34,074 bases of DNA from positions 1 through 34,074 of the forward strand of contig JAURVK010000144.1 of assembly GCA_030655535.1 (NCBI GenBank), written 5' to 3'. A model generated the notes under the pieces. That model had not been told where the DNA came from. It saw only the letters and a list, made by a program, of their open reading frames with translations, and ran no database searches. Origin of the DNA: Methylobacter sp. (lineage in GTDB: Bacteria; Pseudomonadota; Gammaproteobacteria; Methylococcales; Methylomonadaceae). How positions within the stretch are numbered: position 1 is the stretch's first letter; every line of letters starts with the position of its first letter. Made by a program: the position numbers and the translations under genes. Shown here one piece after another: positions 31,576-34,074 of the stretch.

Positions 31576-32264
31576 TTCGTCATACCCAAACCGCTACCGA
31601 TCCGGGGCTGTGTTACGGGAAAAGCGATATTGCCCTGGCGGCTAGTTTTCCCGACGAGATGGCTGATCTGCATGACAAACTGCCCGAGTTTGACGATAAC
31701 TGTAAAGTTTTCAGCAGCCCATTAACGCGCTGCCTGCAACTGGCCGAGACTTTTTCAGACACGGTAACCACCGATACCCGTTTGCAGGAGCTTGATTTCG
31801 GCGACTGGGAAGGCAAGCGTTTTGACGACATCGAAGCCGGTGTTTTGCAGCATTGGACGAATAACTTTGTGACTGCTTCGCCTCCAAACGGCGAGAATTT
31901 TGAAGATTTGTACCAGCGTGCGGGCAGCTTTTGGCAGGACTTGTTAGCCTCGGCAACTGCTCCATGCGTTGCTCTACCTCCTGCATCCGTGCAGTCGACA
32001 GAAGCTTCCGCTCCTCGGCAATCGCTCCTGCATTGCTCTACCTCCTGCATCCATGACAGTCGTGCTCACGCCCCTCGCCTACGTCCTGTAGGCGAAGCCG
32101 AACAGGTTTTGGTGATAACCCATGCGGGCGTCATTCGCGCCTTGCTGGCACGCGCTTTGAACCTGCCCTTAGCCAATTCGTTTCAACTGCGGATTGATTC
32201 CGGTTCCGTGCACAAACTGCGGCAAGCTGACGATTATCTTTACGTCGAATACATCAATTTATAA
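31560..32264 (+). CDS. cobC: Alpha-ribazole phosphatase (histidine phosphatase family) with in-frame repeat insertion
   Basis: CobC removes phosphate from alpha-ribazole phosphate or the cobalamin phosphate product. It has 234 residues, about 30 longer than E. coli CobC. Catalytic elements are LIRHTQT (His8), SSPLTRCLQLA, ELDFGDWEG and VITHAGV (His188). Residues about 130-180 are Ala/Ser/Pro/Cys-rich and lie between the two halves of the catalytic core. They are encoded by a dispersed repeat (31949-32100). The ATG overlaps the cobS stop. Activity depends on that insert being tolerated. Confidence 0.9.
   Translation: MDIYLIRHTQTATDPGLCYGKSDIALAASFPDEMADLHDKLPEFDDNCKVFSSPLTRCLQLAETFSDTVTTDTRLQELDFGDWEGKRFDDIEAGVLQHWTNNFVTASPPNGENFEDLYQRAGSFWQDLLASATAPCVALPPASVQSTEASAPRQSLLHCSTSCIHDSRAHAPRLRPVGEAEQVLVITHAGVIRALLARALNLPLANSFQLRIDSGSVHKLRQADDYLYVEYINL
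31949..32100. repeat. MITE-derived segment within cobC
   Basis: It starts CTCGGCAACTGCTCC and contains GTTGCTCTACCTCCTGCAT twice (near 31968 and 32033). It ends with GCTCACGCCCCTCGCCTACG and a TAGGCGAAGC tail. The same blocks form the terminal repeats and interior of the element at 22770-22936. Confidence 0.85.
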
Positions 32265-32286
32265 TGTTTCACGTTCGCACGCCTTA

Positions 32287-32333
32287 CAAAGCCAGCTTTG
32301 AACTCCGGTTTCTGGAGTCCAAAGCCGGCTTTG
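32287..32333. repeat. REP-like palindrome between cobC and cobD
   Basis: AAAGCCAGCTTTGAACTCC pairs with GGAGTCCAAAGCCGGCTTT, separated by a short loop. It fills most of the 88-base gap between the two genes. Confidence 0.75.
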
Positions 32334-32352
32334 GCAAACACATGAGCTATCA

Positions 32353-33372
32353 ATGAACCACGGCGGCAATATTTACCGGTTTTCCCGGAGACTCGGCTGC
32401 CTGCCGAAACAGATTCTGGATTTTTCGGCCAACATTAACCCGATACAGGCAGTCGATTTAAGCTGTTTGCAACACGTCCAGCTCGGGCCGTATGCCGACC
32501 CTGATTACGGTTTGTTAAAACAGGCGATCAATCAGCGCTATCCTTATCCCCTTGCCGTTGATATTGAACTGTTTAACGGCGCGAGTTCGGCTATCTTCGC
32601 CTTGTTACGTAATTTGCAACCGAAAGACCTGGTTTTGTATACGCCGTTATATGGCGAATATGCGCATATTGCCGGGGAACTGGGTTGCAAGGTGCAACAC
32701 ATCAACCGGCTTAATCAATTATTGGCGGATATTCCCGAACGCAGCACGGTGATTTTTGTTAATCCGTCCACGCCGGACGGTCAGCTTTACGACCTGCAAG
32801 AGTTGTTGGCAACATGGCAGGCGGCAGCTTGCACCATTATCATCGACGAATCGTTCCTGGACTTCTGCGAGGCCGATTCGGTTGCACAACACATAAGGCA
32901 TTACGACAAACTTTATGTAATCAAATCGTTAAGCAAATTTTACGGCTGCGCCGGTATCCGCATCGGCTTTATCCTGGCGGCGACAGCGGCGATCAAGGCA
33001 CTGCAACGCTTTGAGCCCGCCTGGAAGCTGTCCAGTTTGGATATGGCCTATATGCAGCAGGCGTTGGCAAATACCGGATTCATCGAACAGACCCGTCAGC
33101 AGACTAGCCATTTACGGGGTTTACTGTATCAAGCGCTGCAAGGATCAGGTTTGTTCGATAAAATTTATCCGGGACAGGCCAATTTTCTGCTGGCGCGCTT
33201 GGCAGACGGCGGTAACGGTTATCAGTTGCAGACGCATTTGGAATCGTCGCGGATTTTAATCCGCGTCTGCGACAATTTTGACGGCCTGGACAACAGCCAT
33301 GTACGTTTTGCGGTCAAGGATGAGCAGGCCATAGCCCGACTTGCCAGCAGCCTTAAGAACATTAAAAAATAA
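32353..33372 (+). CDS. cobD: L-threonine-O-3-phosphate decarboxylase (class I/II aminotransferase fold)
   Basis: This PLP enzyme makes (R)-1-amino-2-propanol phosphate for the nucleotide loop of cobalamin. It has 339 residues. The start MNHGGNIYRFSRRLG and LDFSANINP are typical of CobD. The PLP-binding elements are NGASSAIF, the Asp of IIIDESFLDF, and the Schiff-base Lys195 in IKSLSKFYGCAGIRIGF. The ending NSHVRFAVKDEQAIARL is normal. It belongs to the bluB-cobTSCDQ gene order. Confidence 0.93.
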   Translation: MNHGGNIYRFSRRLGCLPKQILDFSANINPIQAVDLSCLQHVQLGPYADPDYGLLKQAINQRYPYPLAVDIELFNGASSAIFALLRNLQPKDLVLYTPLYGEYAHIAGELGCKVQHINRLNQLLADIPERSTVIFVNPSTPDGQLYDLQELLATWQAAACTIIIDESFLDFCEADSVAQHIRHYDKLYVIKSLSKFYGCAGIRIGFILAATAAIKALQRFEPAWKLSSLDMAYMQQALANTGFIEQTRQQTSHLRGLLYQALQGSGLFDKIYPGQANFLLARLADGGNGYQLQTHLESSRILIRVCDNFDGLDNSHVRFAVKDEQAIARLASSLKNIKK

Positions 33373-33439
33373 CCACGAAGGACACGGAGAACACGAAGTT
33401 TCATATTTTTTCTTCGTGTTCTCCGTGTTCTTCGTGGTG
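33372..33439. repeat. Long hairpin between cobD and cobQ
   Basis: A 27-base arm starting ACCACGAAGGACACGGAGAA is mirrored by one ending CTCCGTGTTCTTCGTGGT with a single mismatch and a loop of about 14 bases. It is the same family as the inverted pair flanking 22727-22998. Confidence 0.88.
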
Positions 33440-33477
33440 CATATAGCTCTTTATTTGCATATACAAAGAAACTACCA

Positions 33478-34074
33478 ATGAAACCATTAGCCGTATTCGG
33501 CACCAGTTCAGATGCAGGAAAAACCACGCTGGTCATGGCCTTGTGCCGGATTTTTGCCGACCTGGGCTTAAAAGTCGCACCGTTTAAGGCGCAAAACGTG
33601 TCCAATAATTCTGCGGTCACCAAAGAGGGTCGCGAGATTTCCAGAGCCCAATGCCTGCAGGCGGAAGCAGCGCGGGTCGAGCCGAGTTACCTGTTCAACC
33701 CGGTGCTGCTTAAATCGCACGGCAACGGCTCGGTGCAGGTGATTGTGAACGGCCTGGTTTATCAAAACCAGTCGATTGCCGCCTATTACGCTGAAATCGA
33801 CAACCTGAAACAGCAGGTCAAGCAGGCGTTTTCAACGCTCAAGCAGGACTATGACCTGATCATCGCAGAAGGCGCAGGCTCGCCGGTCGAGTTGAATTTG
33901 CTGAACAAGGATTTGTCCAATACCTTTGTCGCCAACAGCTTCAACACCAAAAACATCCTGGTCGCGGACATCGAACGCGGCGGGGTTTTTGCGTCGATTT
34001 ACGGCACGCTGGAGCTGATGGATCCGGTCATGCGCAGCAACCTGATCGGGGTGGTGATCAACAAATTTCGCGGC
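33478..34074 (+). CDS. cobQ: Cobyric acid synthase (partial, runs off the window)
   Basis: CobQ amidates four side chains of adenosylcobyrinic acid diamide using glutamine and ATP. Only the first 199 residues are in the window. The N-terminal nucleotide-binding loop GTSSDAGKTTL (8-18) is followed by FKAQNVSNNSAVT, EISRAQCLQAEAA, NPVLLKSHG, IIAEGAGSPVELNL and ADIERGGVFASIYGTLEL. All are CobQ signatures. The glutaminase half lies beyond 34074. Confidence 0.95.
   Translation, partial: MKPLAVFGTSSDAGKTTLVMALCRIFADLGLKVAPFKAQNVSNNSAVTKEGREISRAQCLQAEAARVEPSYLFNPVLLKSHGNGSVQVIVNGLVYQNQSIAAYYAEIDNLKQQVKQAFSTLKQDYDLIIAEGAGSPVELNLLNKDLSNTFVANSFNTKNILVADIERGGVFASIYGTLELMDPVMRSNLIGVVINKFRG

Overview
The window looks like chromosomal DNA of a gammaproteobacterium. 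A type I methanotroph (Methylococcales) or close relative is the best guess. This is inferred from protein style, a copper-uptake locus, a rubredoxin/rubredoxin reductase pair, aerobic cobalamin lower-ligand synthesis, and many small palindromic repeats between genes. No rRNA, tRNA, CRISPR array, phage or IS transposase gene was found.

Layout. 1-1888: a 2-Cys peroxiredoxin and an AP2-like orphan. 1889-5607 (minus strand): a complete TonB energising operon of the TtpC type (DUF3450, TtpC, ExbB, ExbD, TonB). 6018-10756 (minus): a redox cluster of a TlpA-like thioredoxin, a DUF4266 lipoprotein, a very long DUF3570 outer-membrane protein fused to a second barrel, and the flavin transferase ApbE. 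10840-16380 (minus): a small secreted protein with a predicted mature N-terminal His, an STN/HEAT-repeat protein, a YcnI-like secreted protein that also starts with His, and an OprC/NosA-type TonB-dependent copper receptor. 16771-18833 (plus): DAHP synthase and a ThiS-ThiG fusion. 19033-24208: trmB, a dynamin-like GTPase, pyrE and hemW. 24381-26641: a QseB/QseC-like two-component system whose kinase carries an internal duplication. 26794-28922: a beta-hydroxyacid dehydrogenase, rubredoxin and rubredoxin reductase. 29008-34074: cobalamin genes bluB, cobT, cobS, cobC, cobD and the start of cobQ.

The most interesting part is 1889-16380. I read it as a copper acquisition and envelope-redox island. 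A receptor with the CxxxM...HxM copper ligands would be powered by the adjacent TonB system. It shares a near-identical promoter with the YcnI-like protein. It lies close to an ApbE cluster whose DUF3570 barrel carries a flavinylation-like DxxSGAT motif and a His/Met-rich second barrel. This linkage is inference; the individual gene calls are mostly well supported.

The second theme is repeat invasion of genes. MITE- or REP-like palindromes have apparently become coding sequence inside cobC, at the 5' end of cobS and at the 3' ends of hemW and trmB. They also split the tlpA-DUF4266 operon, and a heptamer tandem repeat directly abuts the pyrE start codon.
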